From Dongia mobilis (GTDB taxonomy: Bacteria > Pseudomonadota > Alphaproteobacteria > Dongiales > Dongiaceae), in the NCBI RefSeq assembly GCF_004363235.1, contig NZ_SNYW01000001.1, positions 140,583 through 204,582 of the forward strand: DNA of 64,000 nucleotides, in the 5' to 3' direction. The position numbers and the translations under genes are program-made. Below are positions 50,485 through 60,757 of the stretch, in pieces (the stretch's first letter is position 1; each line of letters opens with the position of its first letter). Under the pieces are notes generated by a model, which was not told the origin of the DNA, made no database searches, and saw only the letters and a program-made list of their open reading frames with translations.

Positions 50485-51261
50485 ATGAAGAAGTCGTTCG
50501 CCTGGCTTGTCGCCGGCGCAATCATGGTCATGGGTGCCACCGGCGCCGCCGCCGAGATGAAGAAGGTCAAGATCGGCACCGAGGGTGCCTATCCGCCGTT
50601 CAACTCGATCGATGCCAATGGCGAGCTGGTCGGCTTCGACGTCGACATCGCCAAGGCGCTGTGCAAGGCCGCCAATTTCGACTGCGAATTCGTGGTGCAG
50701 GATTGGGACGGCATCATCGACGGCCTCAATGCCAAAAAGTATGACGCCATCATCGCCTCGATGTCGATCACCGACGAGCGCAAGCAGGTCGTTGACTTCA
50801 CCAAGAAATACTACAATACCCCGGCCAAGTTCATCGCCAAGAAGGGCGCTGGTCTCGACGTCGGCTATGACACGCTGGGCGGCAAGGCCGTCGGCGTGCA
50901 GCGCGCCACCATCCACGAGAACTTCCTGCGCGACAATTTCAAGGATATCGACATCCGCGTCTATGCGACCCAGGACGAGGCCAATGCCGATCTCGTCTCC
51001 GGCCGCGTCGATCTGGTGATGGCCGACTCCGTCGCCCTGCTGGAAGGTTTCCTGGCCACGCCCGAGGGTGCCGATTTCGAGTTCGTCGGCCCGGATTACA
51101 ACGAGCCGAAATGGCATGGCGAGGGCGCCGGCATCGCGGTGCGCAAGGGCGAGCCGGAACTGCTCGATGGCCTCAACAAGGCGATCGAGACGATTCTCGC
51201 CGACGGCACCTACAAGGCCATCAACGACAAGTACTTCGCCTTCGACGTCTACGGCAACTGA
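50485..51261 (+). CDS. polar amino-acid ABC transporter, binding protein (HisJ/ArgT-like)
   Basis: 258 residues with a signal peptide (MKKSFAWLVAGAIMVMGATG, cleavage about residue 23) and the family pattern KIGTEGAYPPFNSIDANGEL, VGFDVDIAKALC, WDGIIDGL, IIASMSITDER. This fits the lysine/arginine/ornithine/histidine binders. AAGGGAG lies upstream of ATG 50485. It is followed by a long hairpin, then two permease genes. Confidence 0.92.
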   Translation: MKKSFAWLVAGAIMVMGATGAAAEMKKVKIGTEGAYPPFNSIDANGELVGFDVDIAKALCKAANFDCEFVVQDWDGIIDGLNAKKYDAIIASMSITDERKQVVDFTKKYYNTPAKFIAKKGAGLDVGYDTLGGKAVGVQRATIHENFLRDNFKDIDIRVYATQDEANADLVSGRVDLVMADSVALLEGFLATPEGADFEFVGPDYNEPKWHGEGAGIAVRKGEPELLDGLNKAIETILADGTYKAINDKYFAFDVYGN

Positions 51262-51262
51262 G

Positions 51263-51303
51263 CCGGTCGTCCGATCCGCGCTGACAGCGCCGCGTCCGAC
51301 CGG
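51263..51303 (+). terminator. hairpin after the binding-protein gene
   Basis: CCGGTCG (51263-51269) pairs with CGACCGG (51297-51303), enclosing an inner stem GCGCT-GAC-AGCGC. It starts directly after the binding-protein stop and precedes the permeases by 80 bases. Same position as the hairpins at 8321 and 59352. Confidence 0.6.
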
Positions 51304-51383
51304 TCGATCCGGCCGGGCGCGGCGTCCGCGTTTCTGGCGGTGGGCGCCGGGCCCGCATCGGGCCGTCAATCAGGGGGGCGTCG

Positions 51384-52082
51384 TTGGATATCTATCAGGG
51401 ATACGGCTGGGTCTTCTGGCAGGGCATCACGATCACCATCGCGGTGGCGCTCTGCACGGCGCCGGTGGCGATCGTCATGGGCCTGCTGGGCGCCTGGGGG
51501 AAACTCGCCAAATTCAGGCCGGCCAACACCATCGCCAATGTCTACACCACCGTCGTCCGCGGCGTGCCTGAACTGGTGCTGATCCTCATCGTCTATTATG
51601 GCGTCACCATCTTCCTGCAATGGGCGCTCTCCGAACTGACCGGCGGCGAGGTCCTGATCGACATCGATTCCTTCACCGCCGGCGTGCTGACGCTGGGCGT
51701 CATCTATGGTGCCTTCGCAACCGAGGTGTTCCGCGGCGCCTTCCAGGCAATCCCGAAAGGCCAGATCGAGGCGGCGCGCTCGCTCGGCATGTCGCCCTTC
51801 CTGACCCTGCGCCGGATCATGATGCCCCAGGTCTGGCGCTTCGCGCTGCCCGGCCTCGGCAATACCTGGCTGGTGCTGCTGAAGGCGACGGCCCTCATGT
51901 CGGTGATCCAGCTTGAGGAACTGATGCGCTGGACCGATATCGGGGCTCGCAACACCAAGCTGCCCTTTACCTTCTATCTGACTGCCTCCTTCCTCTATCT
52001 CGGCCTCACCATCATCTCGATGGCTCTGCAGCACCGCGCCGAGAAATGGGCCAATCGCGGCATCCGGCGGATCTCGTCATGA
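51384..52082 (+). CDS. polar amino-acid ABC permease (HisQ-like)
   Basis: 232-residue inner-membrane permease with a TTG start preceded by AGGGGGG. The N-terminal amphipathic region is followed by five helices. The EAA loop reads IEAARSLGMSPFLTLRRIMMPQVWRFALPG, and VRGVPELVLILIVYYG is typical of the HisQ side. Its stop overlaps the second permease (ATGA). Confidence 0.92.
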   Translation: MDIYQGYGWVFWQGITITIAVALCTAPVAIVMGLLGAWGKLAKFRPANTIANVYTTVVRGVPELVLILIVYYGVTIFLQWALSELTGGEVLIDIDSFTAGVLTLGVIYGAFATEVFRGAFQAIPKGQIEAARSLGMSPFLTLRRIMMPQVWRFALPGLGNTWLVLLKATALMSVIQLEELMRWTDIGARNTKLPFTFYLTASFLYLGLTIISMALQHRAEKWANRGIRRISS

Positions 52083-52834
52083 TGGAAAGCCTCGATCTCC
52101 TCTTTGCCGACACCCGCTTCGCCCCGGTCTGGAACAACCTCGACCGGTTCCTGTGGGGGACGCTGCTGACCATCGAGATCACCGCACTCAGCGTGGCGCT
52201 GGGCCTCGTCCTCGCCCTGCCGCTGGCGCTGGCGCGCATCTCGGCCAATCCGCTGCTGCGCTGGCCGGTTTATGGCTACATCTTCTATTTCCGCGGCACG
52301 CCGCTCCTGGTGCAGCTGTTCCTGGTCTATTACGGCAGCGGCCAGTTCCGCGATTTCTTCGAGGACATCGGCGTCTGGCGCCTGCTGCGCGAGCCCTATT
52401 TCTGCGCCATCCTGACGCTGACCCTCAACACTGCCGCCTATACCGCCGAGATCCTGCGCGGCGCCATCCAGGCGGTACCCTTCGGCGAGGTCGAGGCGGC
52501 GCGGGCCTATGGCATGTCGGGCTTCCGGCTCTATCGGCGCATCGTCCTCCCCAAGGCGATCCGGATGGCACTGCCGGCCTATACCAACGAGGTAGTGTTC
52601 CTGTTCCAGGCGACATCTCTCGTCAGCATCATCACGCTGATGGATCTGACCGGCGTCGGGCGCGTCATCATCTCGCGCTCGTTCCGCACCTTCGAGGTCT
52701 GGTTCTTCGTCGGCGCCATCTATTGCGCCATCACCTATCTGATGATCTGGCTGTTCAACAAGCTAGAGCATCGCCTGTCCGGGCACCTGCGCGACCGGCC
52801 GGCGGAGGGACCGAAGCCGGCGCCGGCGGAGTAG
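52079..52834 (+). CDS. polar amino-acid ABC permease (HisM-like)
   Basis: 251 residues. FRGTPLLVQLFLVYYG and the EAA loop VEAARAYGMSGFRLYRRIVLPKAIRMALP mark the HisM family. Together with the preceding gene it makes the membrane channel. The next gene is convergent galM, 12 bases on, so no HisP-type ATPase follows; none is found elsewhere in the window. Confidence 0.92.
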   Translation: MMESLDLLFADTRFAPVWNNLDRFLWGTLLTIEITALSVALGLVLALPLALARISANPLLRWPVYGYIFYFRGTPLLVQLFLVYYGSGQFRDFFEDIGVWRLLREPYFCAILTLTLNTAAYTAEILRGAIQAVPFGEVEAARAYGMSGFRLYRRIVLPKAIRMALPAYTNEVVFLFQATSLVSIITLMDLTGVGRVIISRSFRTFEVWFFVGAIYCAITYLMIWLFNKLEHRLSGHLRDRPAEGPKPAPAE

Positions 52835-52846
52835 CTTCTCGCTTCG

Positions 52847-53872
52847 TCAGACCCCGCTGAAGCGATAGACCGTCACCTGGCGATAGCTCTCGCCCGGGCG
52901 CAATACGGGATCGGGGAAATCCGGCCGGTTGGGCGCATCGGGGAAGTTCTGCGGCTCCAGGCAGAGGCCGGCATAGGCGCCGTAGCGCCGGCCGTCATGG
53001 CCCGGTACCAGTGGGCCGACGCGCGCACCGTCATAGAATTGGAGGCCCGGCTCGGTCGATCGGATTTCGAGCATCGTCCCGCTCAAGGGGCCGATGAGGC
53101 GCGCGACCGGTCGTGGTTCCGCCAGGCGTTTCCGCGCCAGCACCAGATTGTGGTCATAGGCCGATGGCGAGTCGCCTGCCGCGCGAATGCTGCGCGCCAC
53201 GCGGAAATCGAAGGGCGTGCCGCCGACGGCGGCAATCTCGCCGGTCGGAATGAGATGCGCATCCACCGGCAGGTAATGTGCCGCCGGCACCTCCAGCAGA
53301 TGGTCGAGGATGTTCTCCGCGCCCTCGTCAAGATCCAGGTTGAAATAGCTGTGCGCGGCCAGGTTGACGATGGTCGCCCGGTCGGTGGTGGCGCCGAGCT
53401 CCAGGGTGATTTCGCCATCGCCGGTCACGCGATAGGTGCAGCGCGCCAGGAGATTGCCGGGATAGCCCTCCTCGCCATGCGCCGATTGGAGTTCGAGCGT
53501 CACGTGGCTGGGCCCTTGGTCGCGCAGTGACCAGATCCGGTGGCTGAAGCCGCGCTCGCCGCCGTGAAGATGGGTGCGGCCCGCCTCGTTGCGGGTCAGC
53601 TGGTAGGTCTTTCCGTCGATGCGGCAGATTCCCTCGGCGATGCGGTTCGCATAGCGCCCGGCGATGCAGCCAAAATAGGGCGAATGGGCGCGGTAGTCGC
53701 TGAGCTGTGCGAAGCCCAGCACGCGTCGCTGCGCGCCCTTGCCGGTATCGACCTGCAGATCCTGGATCGTGGCACCGAGGGTGAGCACGCCAAGCGTAAC
53801 GCCGCCGCTGTCGATTTCGATGCGCTCGACCGCCGCGCCATCGTCGAGCAGGCCGAAAGGGCTGATACTCAT
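52847..53872 (-). CDS. galM: aldose 1-epimerase (mutarotase)
   Basis: 341 residues. It interconverts alpha- and beta-aldoses. The catalytic histidine is in NLAAHSYFNLD and the catalytic glutamate in AGLCLEPQNFPDAPN; the substrate loop FGCIAGRYANRI is also present. It is the last gene of the chvE-ggu-dgo operon, seven bases after dgoA; ATG 53872 is chosen for that spacing. It should supply the anomer used by the sugar dehydrogenase. Confidence 0.94.
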   Translation of the reverse strand: MSISPFGLLDDGAAVERIEIDSGGVTLGVLTLGATIQDLQVDTGKGAQRRVLGFAQLSDYRAHSPYFGCIAGRYANRIAEGICRIDGKTYQLTRNEAGRTHLHGGERGFSHRIWSLRDQGPSHVTLELQSAHGEEGYPGNLLARCTYRVTGDGEITLELGATTDRATIVNLAAHSYFNLDLDEGAENILDHLLEVPAAHYLPVDAHLIPTGEIAAVGGTPFDFRVARSIRAAGDSPSAYDHNLVLARKRLAEPRPVARLIGPLSGTMLEIRSTEPGLQFYDGARVGPLVPGHDGRRYGAYAGLCLEPQNFPDAPNRPDFPDPVLRPGESYRQVTVYRFSGV

Positions 53873-53879
53873 GCCGGCC

Positions 53880-54512
53880 TCATCCCATCCGCGCCGCACG
53901 GAAGGAATCAGCGAGTTTCGCGGCGGCGGAGCGAATATCCGCGGCACTCATGCCGGGCTTGTAGACCGCAGTGCCGATGCCAAAACCGTCGGCGCCGGCC
54001 CTGAGGTAGTCACCGATATTGTCTGGCGAAACACCACCCACCGGGAGAAGCAGCGTGCCTTGGGGCAGAACCGCGCGCCAGGCTTTCACCACCCTGGGCG
54101 GCAGGGCTTCGCCCGGAAACATCTTGAGGGCCTCGGCGCCGGCGGCAAGAGCCGCAAAGGCCTCGCTCGGGGTGGCAACACCGGGAGCCGTGACGAGCCC
54201 GCGTTGCTTCGCCGCGCGAATCACATCCGGGTCGCAATTGGGGGCCACCATCAGCCGGGCGCCGGCATCGGCAATGGCATGAACCTCGTCGACACTGAGA
54301 ACAGTGCCGGCGCCCACCAGCATGCGCCCGTCCGCCTTGGCCACCATACGCTTCAACGTCGTCAGCGCGTCCGGCGAGTTGAGCGGCACCTCGACCACGC
54401 GCCAACCGGCGTTATCCAGCGCGTCGAGCGCCCCGTCGGCTTCCGCCGGCGTGATGCCGCGCAGGATGGCGATCATGGGCAGCTCCTCGAGCCAGCTGCG
54501 CAGATCCGTCAT
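53880..54512 (-). CDS. dgoA: 2-dehydro-3-deoxy-6-phosphogalactonate aldolase
   Basis: 210-residue class I aldolase of the KDPG/KDPGal family, cleaving to pyruvate and glyceraldehyde 3-phosphate. IAILRGITPAEA opens the barrel, VGAGTVL follows, and the Schiff-base lysine lies in EALKMFPGEALPP. Assignment as the galactonate form rests mainly on the adjacent dgoK (four bases upstream); the KDPG form is the alternative. Confidence 0.92.
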   Translation of the reverse strand: MTDLRSWLEELPMIAILRGITPAEADGALDALDNAGWRVVEVPLNSPDALTTLKRMVAKADGRMLVGAGTVLSVDEVHAIADAGARLMVAPNCDPDVIRAAKQRGLVTAPGVATPSEAFAALAAGAEALKMFPGEALPPRVVKAWRAVLPQGTLLLPVGGVSPDNIGDYLRAGADGFGIGTAVYKPGMSAADIRSAAAKLADSFRAARMG

Positions 54513-54516
54513 GGCG

Positions 54517-55431
54517 CTATCTCCTCAAGAGGCCGGCCTCTTTTGCCAGCGCGAACAGGGCCGGGGGCAGAATAGCGTCGCTCTCCAGCCTGTCGAGGGT
54601 GATGTCGAAGAAGGCTGCCGCCGCCGCGTATCGCGCCAGCAGCGCGGCGGAACCGATGGCGACGACCTGCCTCGCCGGCCTGGCCCAGGAAAGCGCATCC
54701 TGCATCTCGGTACCGATGAGGAGGCCGGAGAGATAGGAACCGGCATTCGCCGGTGTCAGTTCGCCGAACAGCGACAGGCTGCGCACGCCGAAAAGCTGGT
54801 GCGTAATGCCGCCGGCCGATGTTTCACGCGCTCGGGTGATGCCGCGCTGGAAAGCGTCGGCGTCGAAGGAATCTCCGCTGACGACCTGGGCGAGGCTGCC
54901 CTGCCGGCTCATCAGGCCGAAAATCTCGCCCGTCATATAGGTGCGGAAATCGACGAGGCGCCCGGCCTCGACCCTGGCCCATTTGGCATGGGTTCCCGGC
55001 AGCAGGAAGAGGCCGTCTTCGATGCCGCGCACCAGCCGCGCGCCCAGCAACTGGCATTCCTCGCCGCGCATGACGTCCGGCTGTAGCCTATTCCGCTTCG
55101 CCATCCCGGGCACGATGCGGATCTCGCTTCCCGCCACGGCCGGCAGCGTGATCAAGCTGCCGGCGAGATCCGCGAGGCGCGCCGGCGTCTCGAGATAGGG
55201 CGCTTCGCGCCAGCCGGCGCGGCTTCCCACCATGCCGGCCATGATGACTGGCGCACCCAGCCAGCCTTGCGCAAAGGCCGCGAGTGATTCCGCAAAATTC
55301 CCACCAGCGGCGGCGACTGCCAACAGGCCCTGGTCGTCGCCGCGTCGCTCCAGCACGGTGCCGCCGGCATCCAGCGCCCAGCCACGCCGGTTGCTGGTGC
55401 CCCAGTCGATGGCGATGCAGGCAATCTCCAC
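54517..55431 (-). CDS. dgoK: 2-dehydro-3-deoxygalactonokinase
   Basis: 304 residues. It phosphorylates 2-keto-3-deoxygalactonate. The ATPase-like phosphate loop ACIAIDWGTSNRRGWALD and FLLPGTHAKWARVEAG are family hallmarks. The start is GTG 55431, one base after the gguC stop, which rules out the longer ATG frame overlapping that gene. It feeds dgoA directly downstream. Confidence 0.94.
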   Translation of the reverse strand: MEIACIAIDWGTSNRRGWALDAGGTVLERRGDDQGLLAVAAAGGNFAESLAAFAQGWLGAPVIMAGMVGSRAGWREAPYLETPARLADLAGSLITLPAVAGSEIRIVPGMAKRNRLQPDVMRGEECQLLGARLVRGIEDGLFLLPGTHAKWARVEAGRLVDFRTYMTGEIFGLMSRQGSLAQVVSGDSFDADAFQRGITRARETSAGGITHQLFGVRSLSLFGELTPANAGSYLSGLLIGTEMQDALSWARPARQVVAIGSAALLARYAAAAAFFDITLDRLESDAILPPALFALAKEAGLLRR

Positions 55432-55432
55432 G

Positions 55433-56428
55433 TCAGAGCGATCCGACGCCGCCCAGCTGGAAATCGTCATTGCCCTTTGCGCCCAGGGCATTGCGCAGCG
55501 GGGCGCCGAAAACCGGCGCCTCGATCTCGAACACATCGCCGGGCTCCGGCACGATGCCGTCGCCGACGCTCAGGGTCGCCGTGCCGAAGAAATGGATGTG
55601 GAGATCGCCCGGCCGGCGGAACTGGCGGTACTTGAAATGGTGGTATTCCAGATTGGCGATGGTGTGTGACATGTTGCGCTCGCCCGAGACGAAAGGCTTC
55701 TGCCACAGCAGCTTGCCATTGCGCCAGATGCGGCTTTCGCCCTCGACATGGTCCGGCAACTCGCCCAGGAGCAGTTCCGGCCCGATCGCGCAGGCGCGCA
55801 ATTTGGAATGGGCGAGGTAGAGATAATTCTGTCGCTCGGTCACGTGGTCAGAATATTCGTTGCCGATGGCAAAGCCGAGTCGCCAGGGCCGGCCCTGGGC
55901 GTCGTTCAGATAGATGCCGGCCACCTCCGGCTCCTCGCCGCCATCGAGTGCGAAGGACGGGAATTCAAGCGCCGCCCCCGGCCTGGCGACGATCGAGCCG
56001 TCGCCCTTGTAGAACCATTCCGGCTGCACACCGGGGAGGCCGTCTTTCGGCTTGCCGCCCTCCAGCCCCAGGCGGAACATCTTCATGGAATCGGTCAGGC
56101 TCTCGACATCGCCGGCGACCTTCTGGTGCATCTTGTCGCGCGTATCTGCCGAGCCCAGATGGGTAAGGCCGGTGCCGGCGACGAAGCAATGCGTCGGGTC
56201 GGGATGGTCGACCGGCGCCAGTACCTCGCCTGCCTTGAGCAGTGCCGCGTAATCCAGCCGCTCGCCCTCGCCCCGTGCCTCTACTTCGGCCGTCAGGGAG
56301 CGGCCGTCGGCAAGCGCTGCATTGGCTAAATCGATGACGCGGTCGGCCAGCGGCACCACGATCGCCTGGCCGTTTTTGATGCGGGCGACGCCCCGCTTGC
56401 CCTGGCGGGCGAACTGGATGAGACGCAT
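55433..56428 (-). CDS. gguC: FAH-fold protein GguC (AraD1 family)
   Basis: 331 residues with the fumarylacetoacetate-hydrolase fold in the C-terminal two thirds. Metal-site pattern: EPEVAGIYLN then GFAIGNEYSDH, followed by LRACAIGPELLLGEL. The segment layout resembles XylX-type 2-keto-3-deoxy-pentonate dehydratases, so a dehydratase role on keto-deoxy sugar acids is likely; it is not proven for GguC itself. It stands 11 bases after gguB, in the same place as in Agrobacterium gguABC. Confidence 0.88.
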   Translation of the reverse strand: MRLIQFARQGKRGVARIKNGQAIVVPLADRVIDLANAALADGRSLTAEVEARGEGERLDYAALLKAGEVLAPVDHPDPTHCFVAGTGLTHLGSADTRDKMHQKVAGDVESLTDSMKMFRLGLEGGKPKDGLPGVQPEWFYKGDGSIVARPGAALEFPSFALDGGEEPEVAGIYLNDAQGRPWRLGFAIGNEYSDHVTERQNYLYLAHSKLRACAIGPELLLGELPDHVEGESRIWRNGKLLWQKPFVSGERNMSHTIANLEYHHFKYRQFRRPGDLHIHFFGTATLSVGDGIVPEPGDVFEIEAPVFGAPLRNALGAKGNDDFQLGGVGSL

Positions 56429-56439
56429 GGGGAAGTCCT

Positions 56440-57636
56440 TCAGGCTTTCTTCTTGTAGTAGACGTCGAGGAAAACCGCGGCCAGCAGCACCATGCCCTTG
56501 ATTAGCTGCTGCAGATCGATGCCGATGCCGAGGATCGACATGCCGTTGTTCATGACGCCCATGATGAAGGCGCCGATCACGGCGCCGATGACCTTGCCGA
56601 CACCGCCCGAGGCCGAGGCGCCGCCGATGAAGACCGCAGCGATGACGTCGAGTTCGAAGCCAAGACCGGCCTTCGGCGTCGCGGTGTTGAGGCGGGCGGC
56701 AAAGATGAGCCCGGCCAGGGCCGCGAGGACGCCCATGTTGACGAAGGTATAGAAGGTCAGGCGCTCGGTCTTGATGCCGGAAAGCCTGGCCGCCTTCTCG
56801 TTGCCGCCAAGGGCATAGATGCGCCGCCCGATGGTGGTCGAGGAGGTGACGAAGGCATAAAGGGCGATCAGCGCGAACATGACGATGAGCACGTTCGGCA
56901 GGCCGCGATAGGAGGCCAGCAGATAGGAGAACAGCAGGAAGCCCACGGCGACCAGGATGTTCCGCGCGGCAAAGAAGGCGAGCGGCTCCTCAACCAGGCC
57001 GTGGGCCTGCTGGTTGCGCCGGTCGCGGAAGTTGAAATAGATCACCAGGATGGTGACGCCGATGCCGATCAGCATCGAGACGATGTGGAACTTGATGTCG
57101 CCGACATTCGGGATGAAGCCCGAGGAAAGCAGCTGGAATTCCGGCGGGAAGGGGCCGACCGACTTGCCCTGCAGGACATAGAGCGCGAGGCCCTTGAAGA
57201 CCAGCATCCCGGCCAGGGTCACGATGAAGGAGGGAATCTTCTGATAGGCGACGAAATATCCCTGGGCGGCGCCGATTGCGGCGCCAACGGCGAGGCAGAC
57301 GATCGCGGCCAGCGCGAAATGCACATGCATCTGCACCATGAGGACGGCAGCGACGGCACCGATGAAGCCGGCCACCGACCCCACGGACAGATCGATGTGG
57401 CCGGTCACGATGATCAGCAGCATGCCCAGCGCCATGATGACAATATAGCTGTTCTGCAGCACGATGTTGGTGAGATTGAGCGGCTTGAACAGCGCGCCGT
57501 CGGTCACGATCTGGAAGAAGACCATGATCACGATGAGCGACATCAGCAGGCCGTATTCGCGGATGTTGCTCTTGATGAAGGCGACGATGTTGTTCTTCGG
57601 CGCAGTCGCCTCGCGCGGTGCCGCTTGATCGGTCAT
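56440..57636 (-). CDS. gguB: sugar ABC transporter permease GguB
   Basis: 398 residues, about ten membrane helices of the monosaccharide (RbsC/XylH-type) permease family; TGHIDLSVGSVAGFIGAVAA and GLGFELDVIAAVFIGGASASGG are family motifs. One base separates it from the gguA stop. Length and order match the ChvE-GguAB multi-sugar importer. Confidence 0.93.
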   Translation of the reverse strand: MTDQAAPREATAPKNNIVAFIKSNIREYGLLMSLIVIMVFFQIVTDGALFKPLNLTNIVLQNSYIVIMALGMLLIIVTGHIDLSVGSVAGFIGAVAAVLMVQMHVHFALAAIVCLAVGAAIGAAQGYFVAYQKIPSFIVTLAGMLVFKGLALYVLQGKSVGPFPPEFQLLSSGFIPNVGDIKFHIVSMLIGIGVTILVIYFNFRDRRNQQAHGLVEEPLAFFAARNILVAVGFLLFSYLLASYRGLPNVLIVMFALIALYAFVTSSTTIGRRIYALGGNEKAARLSGIKTERLTFYTFVNMGVLAALAGLIFAARLNTATPKAGLGFELDVIAAVFIGGASASGGVGKVIGAVIGAFIMGVMNNGMSILGIGIDLQQLIKGMVLLAAVFLDVYYKKKA

Positions 57637-57637
57637 C

Positions 57638-59206
57638 TCAGTTTTCCCACGACTTCATGATGGCGTGCATGATCTTTTCCTGCGACGCCTCCCTGGCCGG
57701 CATCTCGCCGACAATTTTGCCCTCGTTCATCACATAGATGCGATCGCAGATGCCAAGCAGTTCCGGCATTTCCGACGACACCACGATGATGCCCTTGCCG
57801 GATTCGGCCAGGCGGTTGATGATGGTGTAGATTTCGTATTTGGCGCCCACGTCGATGCCGCGCGTCGGCTCGTCCAGGATCAGCACCTCGGGCTCCGCGA
57901 ACAGCCATTTCGACAGCACCACTTTCTGCTGATTGCCGCCGGACAGATTTACCGTCTGCTGGAAGACAGATGGCGCGCGGATATTGAGCTCGCGCTTGAA
58001 ACCGTTGGCGACGGTCAGTTCGCGCCCGTCATCGATGACGCCGTTGCTGGACACGCCGGGCAGGTTGGCCAAAGTCACATTGCGCTTGATGTCGTCGATC
58101 AGGACGAGACCATAGGTCTTGCGGTCCTCGGTCGCATAGGCGATGCCGTGGCCGAGCGCCTTCTGGATGGTGCTGACATCGATCGGACGGCCATGCATGC
58201 GCACCTCGCCGCTGATCTTCTGGCCATAGGAATGGCCGAAGATGGACATGGCGAGCTCGGTGCGGCCGGCACCCATCAGGCCGGCGATGCCGACCACCTC
58301 GCCCTTGCAGACATGGATGTCGATGCCCTTGATCTTCTGCCGGTCGGCGTGCTGGGCGTCATAGACCACCCAGTTGCTGACCTCGAGCAGCTTCTCGCCG
58401 ACCTTCGGTACGCGCGGTGGATAGCGGTCCTTCAGCTCGCGCCCCACCATGGCGCGGATGATGCGATCCTCGCTCACCGCCTCGGCATGGCAATCCAGCA
58501 AATCGACCGTGGCGCCATCGCGCAGCACGGTGACGCGGTCCGCCACCTTCAGGATCTCGTTCAATTTGTGCGAGATGAGAATCGACGAGATGCCCTGGCG
58601 GCGGAATTCCATCAGCAGGGTGAGGAGCGCGTCGCTGTCGCTCTCGTTGAGGCTGGCGGTCGGCTCGTCGAGGATGAGGAGGCGCACCTTCTTGGCCAGC
58701 GCCTTGGCAATCTCGACCAGTTGCTGCTTGCCGACGCCGAGATTGGTGATGAGTTCGTCCGGCGATTCCCTGAGGCCGACCTTGGCCAGCAATTCCTGGG
58801 TGCGCTTGAAGGCGAGCGGCCAGTTGATGACGCCCTTGCTGGCCAGTTCGTTGCCGAGGAAGATGTTCTCGGTGATGGAGAGCAGCGGGACCAGCGCCAG
58901 TTCCTGGTGGATGATGATGATGCCGAGCTTCTCGCTGTCGGCGATGTCGCGAAATCGCCGCTCCTCGCCTTCGAAATGGATCTCGCCGGAATAGCTGCCA
59001 TGCGGGTATACGCCGGAAAGCACTTTCATCAGGGTCGATTTGCCGGCGCCGTTCTCGCCCACCACGGCGTGGATCTCGCCCGCGCGGACCGAAATGTTGA
59101 CATTGTCGAGCGCCTTGACGCCGGGGAAGGTCTTGGTGATCCCCCGCATCTCCAGAATCGGCGTCTTGCCGACCTCAATGCCGGCCTGTTTTGCAATCAT
59201 GTCCAT
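57638..59206 (-). CDS. gguA: sugar ABC transporter ATPase GguA
   Basis: 522-residue fused double ATPase of the MmsA/XylG type. Half 1 has P-loop [12 protein letters not shown] and Walker [12 protein letters not shown]. Half 2 has the usual degenerate P-loop ([10 protein letters not shown]), then [15 protein letters not shown] and [19 protein letters not shown] 59206 or 59200 is the likely start; a longer frame reaches 59281. Separated from chvE by a 190-base gap holding a hairpin. Confidence 0.93.
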   Translation of the reverse strand: MDMIAKQAGIEVGKTPILEMRGITKTFPGVKALDNVNISVRAGEIHAVVGENGAGKSTLMKVLSGVYPHGSYSGEIHFEGEERRFRDIADSEKLGIIIIHQELALVPLLSITENIFLGNELASKGVINWPLAFKRTQELLAKVGLRESPDELITNLGVGKQQLVEIAKALAKKVRLLILDEPTASLNESDSDALLTLLMEFRRQGISSILISHKLNEILKVADRVTVLRDGATVDLLDCHAEAVSEDRIIRAMVGRELKDRYPPRVPKVGEKLLEVSNWVVYDAQHADRQKIKGIDIHVCKGEVVGIAGLMGAGRTELAMSIFGHSYGQKISGEVRMHGRPIDVSTIQKALGHGIAYATEDRKTYGLVLIDDIKRNVTLANLPGVSSNGVIDDGRELTVANGFKRELNIRAPSVFQQTVNLSGGNQQKVVLSKWLFAEPEVLILDEPTRGIDVGAKYEIYTIINRLAESGKGIIVVSSEMPELLGICDRIYVMNEGKIVGEMPAREASQEKIMHAIMKSWEN

Positions 59207-59351
59207 GGATGCCGCTTGTTCCAGCCTGGCTCCCTGCTCGGCGTCTCCGCTGCGCGGCGCCCAAACAAAAAAGCCGGCCATCAGGTCTGGTCGACTTTCA
59301 GCACATCAGAGCCGGCGGCGAAATTCAATCAAAACAGGGGTCGAATGAAAA

Positions 59352-59387
59352 CCGGGCGCGTACCGCAATGCAGCGGAACGCGCCCGG
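59352..59387 (-). terminator. hairpin with T-run after chvE
   Basis: CCGGGCGCGT (59352-59361) pairs with ACGCGCCCGG (59378-59387), extended by CCGC/GCGG inside around AATGCA. Read on the minus strand it is followed by TTTTC. It lies ten bases after the chvE stop and should cut down transcription into gguAB, leaving binding protein in excess. Confidence 0.82.
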
Positions 59388-59396
59388 GGAGGCTGA

Positions 59397-60473
59397 TTAC
59401 TGGATCTGGTCCTTGGTGTAATAGCCGCTGCCCACCAGGATCTCTTCCCAGTTGGACTTGTCGACCGCCACCGGCTTCAGCAGGTAGGACGGCACCACCT
59501 TGACGCCGTTGTCATAGGTCTTGGTGTCATTGACCGGCACTTCCTTGCCGGCCAGCAGGGCGTCCACCATCTCGGCCGTCACCTTGGCGAGCTCGCGGGT
59601 GTCCTTGAACACCGTCGAATACTGCTCGCCGGCGAGGATCGACTTGATCGAGGGCACTTCCGCGTCCTGGCCGGAGACGAAGGGCATCGGCATGTCGCCG
59701 CTGCCATAGCCAACCCCCTTCAGCGAGGAGAGGATGCCGATCGAAAGTCCATCATAGGGCGACAGCACCGCATCGACCCGCTTGTCGGCGTAATAGGCCG
59801 AGAGCAGGTTGTCCATGCGGGCCTGGGCGACGGCGCCGTCCCAGCGCAGTGTGCCGACCTTGTCCATGCCCATCTGGCCGCTCTGCACCACCAGCTTGCC
59901 GCTGTCGATATGGGGCTGCAGCACCGACATGGCGCCGTCATAGAAGAAATAGGCATTGTTGTCGTCCGGCGAACCACCGAACAGCTCGATATTGAAGGGA
60001 CCCTTGCCTTCGTCGAGGCCCAGCGCATCGGTGAGCGAGGTCGCCTGCAGCACGCCGACCTGGAAATTGTCGAAGGTGGCGTAGTAGTCGACATTGGCGG
60101 AATCGCGGATCAGGCGGTCATAGGCGATGACCTTGATGCCGGAATCGGCTGCCTGCTGCAGTGCCTGAGAAAGCGTCGTGCCGTCGATCGCCGCGATCAC
60201 CAGGACCTTGACGCCCTTGGCGATCATGTTCTCGATCTGGGCGAGCTGGTTGGGGATATCGTCCTCGGCATATTGCAGGTCGGTGCCATAGCCCTTGTCG
60301 GTAAACACCTTCACCATGTTGTTGCCGTCGTCGATCCAGCGCGCCGACGATTTGGTCGGCATGGCGATGCCGATGACGCCCTTGTCCTGGGCCGTGGCCG
60401 GGCTCATGGCCGTGGCCGCGACGGTCATCAGACCGAAGGCGGCGGCGGTCAGAAGGGATTGCAGTTTCTTCAC
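59397..60473 (-). CDS. chvE: multi-sugar binding protein ChvE
   Basis: 358-residue periplasmic binding protein with a GTG start at 60473 preceded by GGGAGGA. The signal peptide runs to about residue 29 (ending SPATA), then [22 protein letters not shown] and [22 protein letters not shown], matching ChvE. In Agrobacterium this protein binds galactose, glucose, arabinose, xylose and others and also serves chemotaxis. First gene of the sugar operon, 451 bases from the divergent FadR-type regulator. Confidence 0.94.
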   Translation of the reverse strand: MKKLQSLLTAAAFGLMTVAATAMSPATAQDKGVIGIAMPTKSSARWIDDGNNMVKVFTDKGYGTDLQYAEDDIPNQLAQIENMIAKGVKVLVIAAIDGTTLSQALQQAADSGIKVIAYDRLIRDSANVDYYATFDNFQVGVLQATSLTDALGLDEGKGPFNIELFGGSPDDNNAYFFYDGAMSVLQPHIDSGKLVVQSGQMGMDKVGTLRWDGAVAQARMDNLLSAYYADKRVDAVLSPYDGLSIGILSSLKGVGYGSGDMPMPFVSGQDAEVPSIKSILAGEQYSTVFKDTRELAKVTAEMVDALLAGKEVPVNDTKTYDNGVKVVPSYLLKPVAVDKSNWEEILVGSGYYTKDQIQ

Positions 60474-60757
60474 GTTGTTCCTCCCGTGACGTTGGTTCTG
60501 TTGGGGTTGATCGAATGCGGTCGCTGTGGCCGAAGGATCGGGCATATTCTGCCACCGGGCAATCGCCGGAGACGCTACACGATCGCGTGACGCGGCAATT
60601 GCGTTGCGGAAGGCCCGGCCGCGGCGCGAGCTGAACGTGCCGGATGCAACAGGCCGATTGGCTGGTGTTTCATGTCCCGCCCCTCCCGGAGGCTGTCTGG
60701 TGCCGGTTCTTGTAGCCGCCGGTTTCCAGGCGGCTTGACCGATCGTTGAATTCGGCT

